This document shows positions 16,128-24,609 of a DNA stretch of 39,361 nt, in pieces. Each line of letters opens with the position of its first letter. Position 1 is the stretch's first letter. The stretch is from an uncultured bacterium. GTDB taxonomy: Bacteria; DUMJ01. The DNA lies in the NCBI GenBank assembly GCA_937958695.1, contig CALGNK010000050.1, positions 1 to 39,361 on the forward strand, written 5' to 3'. Made by a program: the position numbers and the translations under genes. The notes under the pieces were generated by a model, which worked only from the letters and a program-made list of their open reading frames with translations, was not told the origin of the DNA and searched no databases.

Positions 16128-18182
16128 TTATATTTTTCTAATTATCCACTCTAATGGTGGAATCTCTATTTTAATATCTTCCCCTAGAACCTGAATATTC
16201 TCCTTTATCGACTGATGCCAATAGTTTATTATACAGAGTCTACGTTCTTTGGTATTCCTATTATGTAGTATGAAAGCTCTCAACCTGTCAGTTTTGACTA
16301 AGGGTTCAATCTCTATAGATTTAAGCATAAGTAATAATAATGACTTATGTTCCTCTACCAAATATTCTGGCATAAATGTTCCAAAGACAATCTTCCCCGA
16401 GTTTTTCTTATAAACTCCTATAACAGTCTGCCCAGCTTCATTTATTGCTAGAGAAATGTCAGCCCCCTTTAGGGCATATAGCGTTTTCTTACGTCCAAAT
16501 GTTTTGCCGGCAAACCCCGTCAGTCTTACATACTGATTTCCGCTAAATTGGACAAGAGAAAAAGAAGAATTAGGAGTTTCTAGCTCTATTTCTAATCTCT
16601 CTAGAAGATTAGAAGGTAATCCTTTATCGTTATAAAGAGGAGGCTCTCCAGTAAGTATTAATTTCCCACCATTATAGACATATTCTATAAGTCTATCTAT
16701 AACGGTCTGTGGCATAATTTTAGACATATTAACCCATAAGCAAGAACACCTAGGAGAATTCTTTATAAGATCTATAATGCCAAATGTTATATTTCCTCTA
16801 AATAGGAGATGAGCTAGATTAATATCTGAGGATAGATTATCATAGATTCCTATAAATAAGTCGTATTCTTTTTCTGCATCTAGAAACCACGGCTCGCCAT
16901 TAAAATAATGGATTATCTTCTGAATACTATAGTAATGAGGTCTTAGGTCTTTTCCGTTTACATCTACTGGGGCATGATAATTATAATTTCCACCAACATC
17001 AGCCTCCCAGGGTGCATGTAGGCCGTCTACTGCCTGGAATAAACTAATGAGTCTCAATCCATTTAAAACCCCTGAAGCTACCCATAATCCCTGCTCTTTA
17101 GAGTCAATCGCATGTATATCTGTAAATATCCCTGATTCATATTCTAATGCCCCAGGAGGCCCCTGTATAAAAGCCTTACAGAGTTCTGTTCCATATTCTA
17201 GATCATAGCTTATGGTTATAGAATCTAGTCTGCCTGAGATATGTAGGTCGTAGTACAGATCTATCGCCTGATAAATCTCTGGAAGTTTAGAAGAACATTC
17301 AGAAAATAGTGGCACATCAGAAGGTCCTGCTATATTGATGCTTAAGGGGATATCCGTTGAACCATATTTTCTAGCTATCTGACTCAGAATCTCTATATAT
17401 TCTGGGATATATCTCTTGTAATAGAAGCATTTTTCATCATATCCTACCATAATACTGTTTTGGGCCTCAACCATTTCTTTGGGGGATATAGACTCAAAAG
17501 ATTCAAAATTAGTCCCCCAAACAGAATTTAAGAGTTTTATGTCTCGATACTTATCTTTTAAAAATCTAACAAATCTTCCATCTGGATTCCCATATTCGCA
17601 TACATCTGGATTTTGGTCGATGCCTCCAAACCAGATATGAATTCCGCTTATCTCGTTACATAATTGGATAGAGACAACGCATCCCCCCTTAGATAGGCTA
17701 TGACTAGCAATAATAGGAATCACCTTACTATACCACCTATCTACATACTGTAAAAAGATAGGATGTAAATATGATATTGACATACCTTCATCTAAAGGCT
17801 CAAATTTATCCTCTTTCCACCTACAGGCAAGAATTTCTGGATGTTCTAATGCCAACCAAGGAGGGATTCCGGCAAAGCGTAACTCAGCATAGACATAAGG
17901 TCCGGGGCGTAACCAAGCTAACATTCCTTTTTCTTCTATTAGTGTTAAGAAGGCATCTAGGTCTAGATTACCTGTAAAATCTATATCGCCAGGTTTACGT
18001 TCGTGAGATATCCAGGCTACATAGATACTTACCCCATCTAGCCCCATTGCCTTCAAATGGTCTAGACATTTACTCCAATTTTCTCTTGGGATTCGAAAAT
18101 AATCCATCTCCCCAAACCACAGTTGCTTTGGCTTTCCATCAACTAAAAAATAATACCTATCCATCTTCAATGATTTAGACAT
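16128..18182 (-). CDS. GH35 beta-galactosidase-like glycosidase
   Basis: 684 residues. The N-terminal TIM barrel is typical of GH35/GH42-type enzymes: the FGEMDYFRIPRENW opening, WLRPGPYVYAELRFAGIPPWL at about 90-110, the acid/base in SIQLCNEISG (E177), and a likely nucleophile E347 in GALEYESGIFTD, aligned with the TEF.GWF motif. The C-terminal 250 residues hold a GATase-like fold region and a beta domain. There is no signal peptide, so it acts inside the cell. Expected activity is removal of terminal beta-galactose (or a related sugar) from imported oligosaccharides. It is the last gene of the transporter operon, 17 nt after the permease, with GGAGG before the ATG. Confidence 0.78.
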   Translation of the reverse strand: MSKSLKMDRYYFLVDGKPKQLWFGEMDYFRIPRENWSKCLDHLKAMGLDGVSIYVAWISHERKPGDIDFTGNLDLDAFLTLIEEKGMLAWLRPGPYVYAELRFAGIPPWLALEHPEILACRWKEDKFEPLDEGMSISYLHPIFLQYVDRWYSKVIPIIASHSLSKGGCVVSIQLCNEISGIHIWFGGIDQNPDVCEYGNPDGRFVRFLKDKYRDIKLLNSVWGTNFESFESISPKEMVEAQNSIMVGYDEKCFYYKRYIPEYIEILSQIARKYGSTDIPLSINIAGPSDVPLFSECSSKLPEIYQAIDLYYDLHISGRLDSITISYDLEYGTELCKAFIQGPPGALEYESGIFTDIHAIDSKEQGLWVASGVLNGLRLISLFQAVDGLHAPWEADVGGNYNYHAPVDVNGKDLRPHYYSIQKIIHYFNGEPWFLDAEKEYDLFIGIYDNLSSDINLAHLLFRGNITFGIIDLIKNSPRCSCLWVNMSKIMPQTVIDRLIEYVYNGGKLILTGEPPLYNDKGLPSNLLERLEIELETPNSSFSLVQFSGNQYVRLTGFAGKTFGRKKTLYALKGADISLAINEAGQTVIGVYKKNSGKIVFGTFMPEYLVEEHKSLLLLMLKSIEIEPLVKTDRLRAFILHNRNTKERRLCIINYWHQSIKENIQVLGEDIKIEIPPLEWIIRKI

Positions 18183-18199
18183 TTCATTAACCTCCTATA

Positions 18200-19336
18200 C
18201 TATCTCGAATAGGGGTCAGCTGCATCGCGTAAGCCGTCGCCTAAGAAATTAAACATTAATACTGTCAAAGCTACAAATATACAGGGTATAAGTTTCCAAG
18301 GATGGGTAGCTATAGATACTAGATTTTGGGTCTCTCTAAGTAGAACTCCCCAACTTACTGCAGGGGGCTGCATTCCTAAGCCCAAGAAGCTGAGAGAAGT
18401 TTCTCCTAAAATCATACCAGGAATAGATAGAGTAATTGACACTATTAGATGACTAGTAAAGGATGGCAATAAGTGTCTCATTATTATTCTCCACTCGCTT
18501 GCTCCTGCCAATCTTGCTGCTATAACAAAATCTTCTTCTCTAAGGGATAGTAATTTACCCCTTACTACTCTAGCTAAGCCACACCATCCAACTAAAGAAA
18601 GTATTATAGTAATTGCAAAGTAGGTTTTTACTATGGGCCAATCTCTGGGTAAAGCTGCCGAAAGAGTCATCCAAAGAGGAATAGATGGAATAGAAATGAG
18701 AAAATCAATACTACGCTGAATAATCTCATCTACTGTTCCACCTAAATAACCAGAGATACCCCCTATTATTATTCCGAGCATAAAACTAATAAATATTCCT
18801 ACTAGACCTATAGAAAGTGATACTCGAGAACCATATAGAGTTCTAGTAAATAAACACCTTCCTAAACTATCTGTACCAAACAGAAATATAGGAAATCCAT
18901 CTGTTCCAAATAAATGTATATTAGTAGAAAATATGCCTAATAACTTATAAGGTTCTCCTCTAACAAAGAGTTTTAGGTGATATTTTTCATTTTTATCCTC
19001 TACAAATATTGCATTAAAAGTATTTAAATCGATTTTCCTTTCTAATTTATAAATGAAAGGAGAAGTTAATTTACCTTTATCATCAATTATGTGTATTTTA
19101 GAAGGAGGGGCATTTTGATATCCTTCAAATCTAGTATCTAATGTATATGGAGCTATAAATTGAGCAAATATTGCTAGTAAGTACAGAAAGGCTAGAACAA
19201 ATAGAGCCACCATTGCAAGTCTATGTTTCTTAAATTTCCACCATATTAACTGCCATTGGGAAGCTAGGTATATTTTTTCTTTTTGGATTTCTTCCCTATC
19301 CTCTTGTGGATTCTGAACATCATTTTGATTTTTCAT
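18200..19336 (-). CDS. ABC transporter permease, OppC/DppC type
   Basis: 378 residues. A long hydrophilic N terminus (1-35), one transmembrane segment, an extracytoplasmic insert of about 100 residues (60-165), then five more membrane segments. The inner-membrane coupling motif is present (ARLAGASEWRIIMRHLLPS), and the end GDGLRDAADPYSR is typical for OppC. It pairs with the OppB-type permease directly upstream (4-nt ATGA overlap). With a family 5 binding protein and glycosidases around it, oligosaccharide import is more likely than peptide import. No ATPase subunit is encoded in the window. Confidence 0.88.
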   Translation of the reverse strand: MKNQNDVQNPQEDREEIQKEKIYLASQWQLIWWKFKKHRLAMVALFVLAFLYLLAIFAQFIAPYTLDTRFEGYQNAPPSKIHIIDDKGKLTSPFIYKLERKIDLNTFNAIFVEDKNEKYHLKLFVRGEPYKLLGIFSTNIHLFGTDGFPIFLFGTDSLGRCLFTRTLYGSRVSLSIGLVGIFISFMLGIIIGGISGYLGGTVDEIIQRSIDFLISIPSIPLWMTLSAALPRDWPIVKTYFAITIILSLVGWCGLARVVRGKLLSLREEDFVIAARLAGASEWRIIMRHLLPSFTSHLIVSITLSIPGMILGETSLSFLGLGMQPPAVSWGVLLRETQNLVSIATHPWKLIPCIFVALTVLMFNFLGDGLRDAADPYSR

Positions 19337-20328
19337 CCTTCAGCCCTCCCATATCTAATCCTAGGGTCTACCCAGGCAAGCAATATGTCTGAAATTAATG
19401 TTCCAATCATAGTTAGAAAAGAAAGAAGCATAGTAATACTTCCAGCTAGGTACATATCTTGAGACATAACTGCCCCTAATAAGATAGGACCAACTGTTTG
19501 TACATTTAAAACTATCGACACTAAAGTTTCTCCAGAGACTATGCTAGGTAACATCCATCCAATCGTACTTATCAGAGGATTTATAGCTAATCTAACAGGA
19601 TATTTAAATATGAGTATCCTTTCAGGAACCCCTTTAGCCCTAGCAGTAATGACATACTGTTTTCTAAGTTCATCAAGAAGATTACCTCTCATAGTACGGA
19701 TAAGACCTGCTGTACCTGACATACCAATAATTATAACTGGGAACCAGAGGTGTTTAAACATATCTATTACTTTGGCTATACTCCAAGGTGCATTAATAAA
19801 CTCTGGTGAAAACAGACCAACCATAGCTATACCGAAACGAGAAAAAAAGAACCATAAGAAGATGAGGGCTAGAAGAAATCCAGGGATAGAAAGTCCTATA
19901 AAGCCTAGAAATGTAAATATATAGTCGAAGATAGAATACTGGTGAATTGCTGAATAGATTCCTATTGGAATACTTACTATCCATACAAAAAGTGTAGTCA
20001 AAAGAGAAATTAGAATGGTTAACGGAAGACGTTCTTTAAGTATATCATTTACTGGTTTACCCCACTGAAGAGACCTACCTAAGTTACCACTTAATAAATT
20101 TCTCATCCAGATGAAATACTGAACATACATAGGTTTATCTAAGCCATATAGACGTTTCAGATTAGCAATCTCCTCTTCTCGTATTTCAATTCCTTGTCTT
20201 TCTAGACCCATTATATAAGTAGTTAAAAAGTCTCCTGGAGGTAGCTGAATAATAACAAAAGATACTATTGAAAGGACAAACAGAAGAGGAATTAACAAAA
20301 TGATACGACGAATGATATATGATAACAT
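19333..20328 (-). CDS. ABC transporter permease, OppB/DppB type
   Basis: 331 residues with six predicted membrane segments. It begins MLSYIIRRIILLIPLLFVLS and ends with LAWVDPRIRYG, both typical of OppB. The coupling loop reads ITARAKGVPERILIFKYPVR. Good ribosome site (AAGGAGG). It forms the membrane channel together with the downstream OppC-type protein and follows the binding-protein gene after a hairpin. Confidence 0.9.
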   Translation of the reverse strand: MLSYIIRRIILLIPLLFVLSIVSFVIIQLPPGDFLTTYIMGLERQGIEIREEEIANLKRLYGLDKPMYVQYFIWMRNLLSGNLGRSLQWGKPVNDILKERLPLTILISLLTTLFVWIVSIPIGIYSAIHQYSIFDYIFTFLGFIGLSIPGFLLALIFLWFFFSRFGIAMVGLFSPEFINAPWSIAKVIDMFKHLWFPVIIIGMSGTAGLIRTMRGNLLDELRKQYVITARAKGVPERILIFKYPVRLAINPLISTIGWMLPSIVSGETLVSIVLNVQTVGPILLGAVMSQDMYLAGSITMLLSFLTMIGTLISDILLAWVDPRIRYGRAEG

Positions 20329-20356
20329 TCCTTAGCCTCCTTAATAATCTAAAAAT

Positions 20357-20398
20357 AACGATAGAGGACTAGCTTCTAAAAGCTAATCCCCTATCGTT
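20357..20398 (-). terminator. Stem-loop between binding protein 1 and the permease genes
   Basis: A long imperfect hairpin: AACGATAG pairs with CTATCGTT and AGCTT with AAGCT. On the minus strand it is followed by ATTTTTAG. It lies between a highly needed binding-protein gene and the permeases, the usual site of a partial terminator or mRNA-stabilising hairpin. Confidence 0.6.
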
Positions 20399-20406
20399 AA
20401 AGTGGT

Positions 20407-22299
20407 TTACTTTCTGAAGAAGAATTGTTCTACTGAAAAGTTAGCAGCTATAGCATAACCAGAAGTTGGAACATTACCTAACTTTGCCGAAGCTATAAGC
20501 GGATATTTAACCTTCTCTGTTATATAGATCGCAGGAATGTATTTATACTCTAATTCTTTAATCTTTCTGGTTACCTCTTTATATTCTGGCGAGCCAGGCA
20601 GAGCAGCTCTCTTTGATTTTATAGCTAAGTCTTTTAGGGTTTTGTACCATAATGGTGGTTCTTCTCCTTGTTTGCCTCCTGTATTATACCACTGATCCCA
20701 GAGTACAGTTGCAAAGTCTAATCCGTACCAGAGTTGCCATCCCATATCATGAGCTCCCCAAAGCACAGATGCTTGAAGTTGATTTGCTTCCCTGCCTCTC
20801 TGCTGCCATAGAGTAGGATCTATCTGCTTTAATGTTGTTCTGATTCCAATCTTCTTCCAGTATTCTACTACTAGTTCGTTAACTGGAATCATATCTGGCT
20901 CCCAAATTCCAATTGTCTCAAAGTTTATAGTAAATGGTTTTCCATCCGGACCCAAACGCCATCCTTCTGGACTACGTTTCTTCAGACCCATTTCATCCAA
21001 AAGCCTGTTAGCTTCAGCTACATTGTATTCACTTGGTATCCATGAAGTAGGTTCAGCTAGACCATGGTATATAGTATCTATGATCTCTTTACGGTTTATA
21101 GCTAGACTTAAAGCCTTTCTAAACCTTACATCCCATACTACTTTACGCCATACAGGGTCTTTGTAATTTAGACTAATATAAGCAGGTGCACCATCGGTAT
21201 GTTTATCTAAAAGATATACCTTATAACCACCCTTTTGTTCATTGGCTTTCAAAAGAGGAAGTTGAGTTATATTAGATTGCCTTGTAAAATCTATCTCACC
21301 TGCTAATACCTTTAGTAGGGCAGTTTCTTGATCTTGTACTCGATAGCCTACAATCTTATCAATGTAAGGGAGCTGATTCCCTTCTACATCAACTTTAAAG
21401 TAGTAAGGATTTCTCTCATATACAAGGACGTCTGAAGTTGTAGATGGAGAAAGTACCCATGGGGCAAGTACTGGGAATCCCACACTATCAGGCCTAGATT
21501 GCTTCCAGTGAGAGGAAAAGTCTTTTGCAGTAAATAACCTCCACCACTCACCTGGGCCAAATCCCTCTTTCTTTATTAGAGGTTCTAATTTTTCTAACGG
21601 TGTATATTTAGGATGGAACTGTTTTAAATAATGAGCTGGCTTGAGTAGATCTCCATGCCCTGCCCAGGCTTCAATGGTTAATACTCTTAGAAATGCTCCA
21701 TATCTAGTCTTTGAAGTAAGTCTAAAGGTATACTTGTCTACAATCTCCAACTTCATTGGTTCTCCGGTTGGAGATCCACCACTTCTGTAGGCAGAAGGAA
21801 ATACAGGAGTTAATTTATCGTTGAGTAGAACATCCTCATAGGCAAACCTTACATCTTCGGTTGTCACTGGAGTTCCATCTGACCATTTTAGTCCTTCTCT
21901 CAGTTTAAAGGTAAATACCCTGTTACCCCCAGTAACTTTGAAATCCTCAACTATATTTCCTCTTATGGGAGAGTCACTGATACCAGGGGCTGATAAAAGT
22001 GGTTCACACAAAATAATGATATAATCTCCTCCTCCCTCAGTACCAGTCCAGAACATTCTTAAAGTTCCCCCATACTCTCCTACTTCCCACTTTAAGTCCT
22101 TTTCAGGGATTAACACTCCAGGACCAACTACGAATGGATTTTTAGGTAATCTTTGTTCTACCGGTGGTAGTTTGCCAGCTTTCACAAGTTCAGCTAACAT
22201 AGGAGATTCTTTGTACTTCTTTTGAGCAAAAGAGATGTTGCTTCCAAACACTGAAAGCAATAAACTTAATACTATTAAAACTACTAAAAACTTTTTCAT
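20407..22299 (-). CDS. Extracellular solute-binding protein, family 5 (number 1)
   Basis: 630 residues from the ATG at 22299, chosen because MKKFLVVLIVLSLLLSVFG begins a clear signal peptide (likely cut after SFA) and an AAGGAGG lies 11 nt before it; an open frame extends upstream to 22344, but that start has no such support. Mature part: family 5 (OppA/DppA/XloE) fold with FTFKLREGLKWSDGTPVTTEDV, YERNPYYFKVD, VRFRKALSLAINRKEI and LLDEMGLKKR. In thermophiles such proteins bind oligosaccharides as often as peptides. It shares a common layout with the second binding protein at 24610-26598 (ESPMLAELVKAGKLPPVEQRLP versus EAPTLAELVKQGKLPPVEKRLP). Confidence 0.9.
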   Translation of the reverse strand: MKKFLVVLIVLSLLLSVFGSNISFAQKKYKESPMLAELVKAGKLPPVEQRLPKNPFVVGPGVLIPEKDLKWEVGEYGGTLRMFWTGTEGGGDYIIILCEPLLSAPGISDSPIRGNIVEDFKVTGGNRVFTFKLREGLKWSDGTPVTTEDVRFAYEDVLLNDKLTPVFPSAYRSGGSPTGEPMKLEIVDKYTFRLTSKTRYGAFLRVLTIEAWAGHGDLLKPAHYLKQFHPKYTPLEKLEPLIKKEGFGPGEWWRLFTAKDFSSHWKQSRPDSVGFPVLAPWVLSPSTTSDVLVYERNPYYFKVDVEGNQLPYIDKIVGYRVQDQETALLKVLAGEIDFTRQSNITQLPLLKANEQKGGYKVYLLDKHTDGAPAYISLNYKDPVWRKVVWDVRFRKALSLAINRKEIIDTIYHGLAEPTSWIPSEYNVAEANRLLDEMGLKKRSPEGWRLGPDGKPFTINFETIGIWEPDMIPVNELVVEYWKKIGIRTTLKQIDPTLWQQRGREANQLQASVLWGAHDMGWQLWYGLDFATVLWDQWYNTGGKQGEEPPLWYKTLKDLAIKSKRAALPGSPEYKEVTRKIKELEYKYIPAIYITEKVKYPLIASAKLGNVPTSGYAIAANFSVEQFFFRK

Positions 22300-22354
22300 A
22301 CCTTCTACAACCTCCTTATATAATTTTGTAAAATATCTAGTCATATTACCTACC

Positions 22355-22377
22355 CTTAAGCTTTCTTAAGCCTTAAG
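22355..22377 (-). repeat. Triple CTTAAG in the leader of binding protein 1
   Basis: Three copies of the palindrome CTTAAG within 23 nt (22355, 22365, 22372), in the mRNA leader. The outer copies can pair as CCTTAAG/CTTAAGG, or neighbouring copies can pair instead, so alternative hairpins are possible. Confidence 0.4.
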
Positions 22378-22476
22378 GTAACTTAACAGAGGATATCAAT
22401 TAACTATTTATAGAACCTCTACTATACTTTTGCTATCATCCCTCCTTTCTATAGATTTCTATATATTGTAACATAT

Positions 22477-22505
22477 ATTATAACTCTTAGTTATATATTA
22501 TGCAA
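22477..22505 (-). promoter_or_regulatory. Sigma-70 promoter of the binding protein 1 operon
   Basis: On the minus strand: TTGCAT, 17-nt spacer, TATAAT. It gives a leader of about 170 nt before the binding-protein ATG, including the CTTAAG repeats. It allows the transporter to be expressed separately from the GH31 gene upstream. Confidence 0.55.
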
Positions 22506-22550
22506 CTTCTGCATTCTCTAAGTCTACTCAGCACTCCTCTAATCTTATGT

Positions 22551-24557
22551 TTAAACTTCTAACTTTATGTCTCTTATATCTGCTATTACTTTATTTAAAA
22601 CGTTGGAGTGTGACTCTGAGGATATAAATACAGGTATAATTTCTAATGGGGCTGGATAATCAATTAATTCGCATGGTCCTATAAATTCTTTATTACTCCA
22701 TAATTCTCTCCAAATCCCCTTTGGTAAGTAGATATCACGTTTATCGGAATCCTCGAGGACAGGTGCAACAAGAAGTCCATCACCAAGCATATATTCATCT
22801 TCAATGCTATAGACCCTTTTATCTTCTGGAAATTCTATATAGAGATGTCTTACAAGAGGAACACCGGTATTACAAGAAATTAGAGCTTGTTCTACTAGAT
22901 ATGGAATTAATGCATAATGAACCTTTGAGTAGAATCTATAGATATTTACTATCTCTTTGGGATAGTCATAAGGTCTTGGTACTGTTCCATGTGTCTCCAT
23001 ATTTGTAGTAAAACAGGCTAACTCTGTACCTCTTATAAATACCTTTTGCTCATCATTCTCTGCTGGATTTCTAGTAGGCATATAGCCTGCTAGGTCATGG
23101 CACATAAATGGGATACCAGATAGGCCTGAACTTAATGTGGCTGACAGTATAGCCTTTAGGAACCGAAATTCTCTTAATTGGTCTCCACACCAGATATATG
23201 GATACCTCTGTGCTCCAATTCCTCCTCCTCTAGCCCAGCAGATTCCACCTTCAGGACGCATCTTCTGATAAAGTTTATACATCATTGTGCTGTATTTTAC
23301 AGGATGATAGTGGTGCATTCCTTTAACAGATCTCCCTGAAAAGAGTCTGAGATCTTCATTTTCTGGAAATTCCTCTCCAAAATCAATCTTTGCTCCATCT
23401 ATTCCTATATCTACTAGAAGTCTCTTCCAGACATAATTTTGCCACCAATCTAAGGTTTTAGGATTGGTAAGATCTAAGAAACAACTTAATTTTTTATTTG
23501 GTGCATCTACAGGGTTAAAAAGAGGAGCCTCCTCTATAAGGGTATTCCCATCTTTGTCTTTTACAAAATATTCTTCCTTAGCATTATGCTCTTCCCAGTA
23601 TTTTTTATCTAGTCTTCCGCATCTTTCATAGACAAGGACCTTTTTACCTTTCTGATGTAATTCATCGACAATCTTTTTTAAATCTTCATATGTAGATGTA
23701 TCATAGGTTTCCCATCCTTCAATAATTGCAACTGTCCAAGGTAGATCATTCTCTTCCATCTTTTTTACCATCTCTTTGATCCCTTCAACTGTGGCAAATT
23801 CTTTAAGCCTTAAATGTCTAGAGACAAAGATTCCAAAACTCCACTCTGGAGGCATAGGAGCAAATCCAGATAGTTCAGCATAATCTTTCAGAATGTCTTT
23901 TGGAGAATCAGCAGTAAAAATATAAAGATCTAATGGGGCATCTTTGAGGGTAATTAACCATTTATCAGTGCTTTCTTTACCTAAATCAAAGAACGAATAT
24001 TCATAGCGATTTATAAATATTCCATACTTTTCTGAACTTAAAAAGAATGGAATTGGGACATAACTGTTACCTTCTGTTTGGCACCACCTGTCTTCAGACC
24101 AGATGTTTACAGCCTTACCTCTTTGATTAACACCATTAAACCTTTGACCTAGACCATAGGTGAACTCTTCCTCCCTTAGTGCACCTGTTAAAGTAATTGA
24201 ATTCTTGTCAAAAGAGATATCTTCTATTATCCATTTGACCTTTCCTTCTTTACTTAAGAGAGAGAATTTAAAGGGCGTTAGATTAAATTCGATAACAGAG
24301 TTTCCTATTTTTGGAATAATAGATTGGTTTTCTATATATATAGGTAACAGTTCTTCTTTTAATGGTTCGTCAAAATCCATTTTCAAAAGCTGTACTGCAC
24401 CACACCCATCAAATTCTCCCTCAAGATATGAACTTTGCAGGCGCCATACATTGGCTTTAGGAGATGTTAGTTTAAAGTAGAGAGTTTCTCCATTTTCTTT
24501 AGAGATTTTCCATTCGATAAAATAAGAGTCTCTTTTAACAATACTTGTTTTTACCAT
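22551..24557 (-). CDS. GH31 alpha-xylosidase-like glycosidase
   Basis: 668 residues from ATG 24557, which has AGGAGG 7 nt upstream; the longer frame from 24584 would start with GTG inside the hairpin and is rejected. The GH31 core is clear: beta-domain with FTYGLGQRFNGVNQRGK, the barrel, nucleophile D in GIDGAKIDFGEEFP, and acid/base D in WCGDQ after RGGGIGAQRYPYI. The K-x-DFGE form resembles YicI-type alpha-xylosidases rather than alpha-glucosidases with WNDM. It would remove alpha-xylose from xyloglucan-type or related oligosaccharides in the cytoplasm (no signal peptide). It lies between two binding-protein genes. Confidence 0.85.
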   Translation of the reverse strand: MVKTSIVKRDSYFIEWKISKENGETLYFKLTSPKANVWRLQSSYLEGEFDGCGAVQLLKMDFDEPLKEELLPIYIENQSIIPKIGNSVIEFNLTPFKFSLLSKEGKVKWIIEDISFDKNSITLTGALREEEFTYGLGQRFNGVNQRGKAVNIWSEDRWCQTEGNSYVPIPFFLSSEKYGIFINRYEYSFFDLGKESTDKWLITLKDAPLDLYIFTADSPKDILKDYAELSGFAPMPPEWSFGIFVSRHLRLKEFATVEGIKEMVKKMEENDLPWTVAIIEGWETYDTSTYEDLKKIVDELHQKGKKVLVYERCGRLDKKYWEEHNAKEEYFVKDKDGNTLIEEAPLFNPVDAPNKKLSCFLDLTNPKTLDWWQNYVWKRLLVDIGIDGAKIDFGEEFPENEDLRLFSGRSVKGMHHYHPVKYSTMMYKLYQKMRPEGGICWARGGGIGAQRYPYIWCGDQLREFRFLKAILSATLSSGLSGIPFMCHDLAGYMPTRNPAENDEQKVFIRGTELACFTTNMETHGTVPRPYDYPKEIVNIYRFYSKVHYALIPYLVEQALISCNTGVPLVRHLYIEFPEDKRVYSIEDEYMLGDGLLVAPVLEDSDKRDIYLPKGIWRELWSNKEFIGPCELIDYPAPLEIIPVFISSESHSNVLNKVIADIRDIKLEV

Positions 24558-24576
24558 ATATTTTCCTCCTTCAGAG

Positions 24577-24599
24577 AGGGGCACCTTAAAGGTGCCCCT
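24577..24599 (-). terminator. Hairpin between binding protein 2 and GH31 genes
   Basis: AGGGGCACCTT and its exact complement form a GC-rich stem of 9-11 bp with a minimal loop, just after the binding-protein stop and before the GH31 ribosome site. No T-run follows on the minus strand, so it is more likely an mRNA-stabilising or attenuating hairpin than a full terminator. Confidence 0.6.
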
Positions 24600-24609
24600 T
24601 ATGTAGACT

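Noticed and set aside
19541-19924. 127-codon plus-strand frame within the permease region
   Set aside because: It is antisense to the well-supported OppB-type permease and has no recognisable domain.
22299-22344. Longer start of binding protein 1
   Set aside because: The added 15 residues would precede the signal peptide and lack a ribosome site.
24557-24584. Longer GH31 start at GTG 24584
   Set aside because: It would start inside the hairpin; ATG 24557 has AGGAGG at ideal distance.
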